Assembly: GCF_001274945.1 (NCBI RefSeq)
Contig: NZ_LILB01000009.1
Coordinates: forward strand, 1 to 64,000
Length of the DNA stretch: 64,000 nt
Direction of reading: 5' to 3'
From: Viridibacillus arvi
GTDB taxonomy: Bacteria > Bacillota > Bacilli > Bacillales_A > Planococcaceae
The translations under genes and the position numbers were made by a program. Numbering within the stretch: position 1 is the stretch's first letter; the number at the start of each line of letters is the position of its first letter. The notes beneath the pieces were generated by a model, which saw nothing but the letters and a program-made list of their open reading frames with translations, was not told the origin of the DNA and did not search any database. Shown here piece after piece: positions 62,756-64,000 of this stretch.

Positions 62756-64000
62756 TTGAGAGAGAGCCAGTCGAGAAAGGCGCAGCGCAATTTGTATACC
62801 TTTCTAGTGAGCAAGATGTTGACGTCACTTGGTTTTGGCGTGTTTAATTTTGGAATGAGTTTATACATATTATCAGTTACGGGTTCAGCACTTAGCTTTG
62901 CAACGAATATTCTATTTAATGTACTACCTCGTGCTTTAGCAGCACCAGTTGCGGGGTATGTGGCGGATCGTTTTCCAAAGAAGCGTGTTGTTGTAACAAG
63001 TATGGTTGGTATTAGTTTGTCAGTGGGTATTTTGATTGTTTATACGTTGATGTACGGAATATCAGTACCTGCCATATATACAATTACGGCGATTTTTTCT
63101 ACGTTCGGAGCGTTTAATGGGATTGCTTTTTCAAGCTCTATACCGAATTTAGTCGGAAAGGAACGTTTACAGAAGGCGGTTTCTTTTAATCAGGTGTCAC
63201 ATTCTATCGGCGCAATTGGTGGGCCGTCTATTGGAGGCATGTTATTTGGATTTGTCTCAATGGAAGTGTTCCTGATGACGATGTTTATAGCCTATGTTAT
63301 CGCGTTATGTTTAGAAGCTACAATGGATTTTACATTGTTTGAAGTACCTGTGAAGAAGAGAAAAGAATCGATGGTAGCGAGCATGAAAGAAGGATTCCAG
63401 TATTTACGTACGAAGCCACTGGTGCAAACACTTTTAATGACAACACTATGGATGAACTTTTTCTTTTCCGCCGTTAGTGTCGGGCTCGTATTTATCTTAG
63501 TGGAAAAATTAAGTATACCATCAACTCAAGTAGGTATTATTCAAGGGGCCGGAGCAATTGGTATGCTTGTCATTTCTATTTATTTATCTACTCGCAGTGA
63601 TTTGAAATCACCGTTGCATTTTGTAAAACGTGCTGCGCTTATGATGTGTGCAGTCGTTGCTAGTATTACAATTCCTTTGTTTATGGATTTTAATGGTATT
63701 AGCACTTTCGTTTTCTATATGGTGTTAATGATCTTGTTTTCAGCAATGGGTGTTTGTGCAAATACGCCGATTGGTATAGTGCTTCAACGATCGATCGATG
63801 ATGAGTACCGTGGCCGAGTATTTGGTATTATCGAAACGTTATCGGTTGGTACAGGTCCTATTGGTGCATTAATTTTTGGTGCTTTATTTGATTACGTCGA
63901 TGCTAAAGTAATTTTACTTTGTGTGAGTATAGTATTGACGCTATGTATTACATATCTAATGAGGAAATCTAATATTGGTGTTCCAGGGGATGAACTTGTT
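62756..64000 (+). CDS. MFS transporter (partial, cut by window end)
   Basis: About 415 residues are visible, without the stop. Hydrophobic helices follow from ~20. The N-terminus SKMLTSLGFGVFNFGMSLYI, motif A region GYVADRFPKKRVV (~63-75), and FSSSIPNLVGKERLQKAVSF mark the MFS_3/enterobactin-exporter-like (MdtH/YvqJ) group often annotated as macrolide or drug efflux. The start is TTG 62756 (LRESQSRKAQRN), after agagggtaggg. Substrate unknown. Confidence 0.82.
   Translation, partial: MRESQSRKAQRNLYTFLVSKMLTSLGFGVFNFGMSLYILSVTGSALSFATNILFNVLPRALAAPVAGYVADRFPKKRVVVTSMVGISLSVGILIVYTLMYGISVPAIYTITAIFSTFGAFNGIAFSSSIPNLVGKERLQKAVSFNQVSHSIGAIGGPSIGGMLFGFVSMEVFLMTMFIAYVIALCLEATMDFTLFEVPVKKRKESMVASMKEGFQYLRTKPLVQTLLMTTLWMNFFFSAVSVGLVFILVEKLSIPSTQVGIIQGAGAIGMLVISIYLSTRSDLKSPLHFVKRAALMMCAVVASITIPLFMDFNGISTFVFYMVLMILFSAMGVCANTPIGIVLQRSIDDEYRGRVFGIIETLSVGTGPIGALIFGALFDYVDAKVILLCVSIVLTLCITYLMRKSNIGVPGDELV

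Noticed and set aside
1-64000. CRISPR arrays, insertion sequences with transposase, prophage genes
   Set aside because: No regularly spaced repeats, transposase, integrase or phage structural genes were recognised on either strand.

Overview
The window comes from an AT-rich, spore-forming member of the Bacillales. The gene repertoire (SigW/RsiW, the cdaA-cdaR-glmM block followed by ribozyme-controlled glmS, a YhcN-type spore lipoprotein, an MhqR-type regulator and YvrJ) suits a Lysinibacillus/Solibacillus-like member of the Planococcaceae/Bacillaceae. That placement is inferred from gene content only.

Layout. 0-1.7 kb: the 3' end of a 5S rRNA, a decayed acetyltransferase gene and seven tRNAs (Asn, Thr, Glu, Val, Tyr, Gln, Lys). 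1.8-11 kb: conserved core with arginase, SigW/RsiW, CdaA/CdaR (cyclic di-AMP) and GlmM, a DJ-1/PfpI stress protein behind a SigB-like promoter, and glmS preceded by a sigma-A promoter and a glmS ribozyme. 11-15.5 kb: a DUF1569 protein and a three-gene ABC-2 exporter, flanked by two nearly identical terminators. 15.5-22 kb (mostly minus strand): purine handling (PbuE efflux pump with an adenine riboswitch, an NCS2 permease and guanine deaminase), plus an ArsR-MFS pair sharing one operator motif. 22-34 kb: a DinB protein, a NikABCDE-like ABC importer, an internally duplicated histidine-rich protein and a complete urease operon ureABCEFGD. The importer and urease probably cooperate in supplying nickel.

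34-45 kb: an arylsulfotransferase, an isochorismatase-like hydrolase, a broken LysE exporter, an ECF sigma/anti-sigma (DUF4179) pair, an MBL-TetR-DUF3224 operon with a palindrome inside its promoter, a divergent LysR/O-methyltransferase pair and a chemoreceptor. 45-51.4 kb: a YhcN-type lipoprotein, then two adjacent electrophile/quinone detoxification clusters, each a MarR regulator with a ring-cleaving dioxygenase and flavin enzymes. The first carries recognisable MhqR boxes. 51.5-57.5 kb: a short-chain dehydrogenase relic, an iron-type alcohol dehydrogenase, an EamA exporter, two half-size YdcZ-type transporters around a Crp-family regulator, a HAD nucleotidase, PhnA and an unrecognised gene relic.

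57.5-60.3 kb (minus strand) is the most interesting part. A 197-aa protein has only sigma region 4, a 72-aa protein resembles sigma region 2, and nearby lies a two-gene operon of an intracellular-type subtilisin and a 52-aa YvrJ protein that is too short for most gene finders. This resembles the two-piece SigO-RsoA sigma factor of Bacillus subtilis, but here next to a protease. The same ~20-bp motif lies upstream of the region-2 gene and of the protease operon. 60.4-64 kb: a frameshifted NUDIX gene, two GNAT acetyltransferases, a YjbR protein and an MFS transporter cut by the window end.
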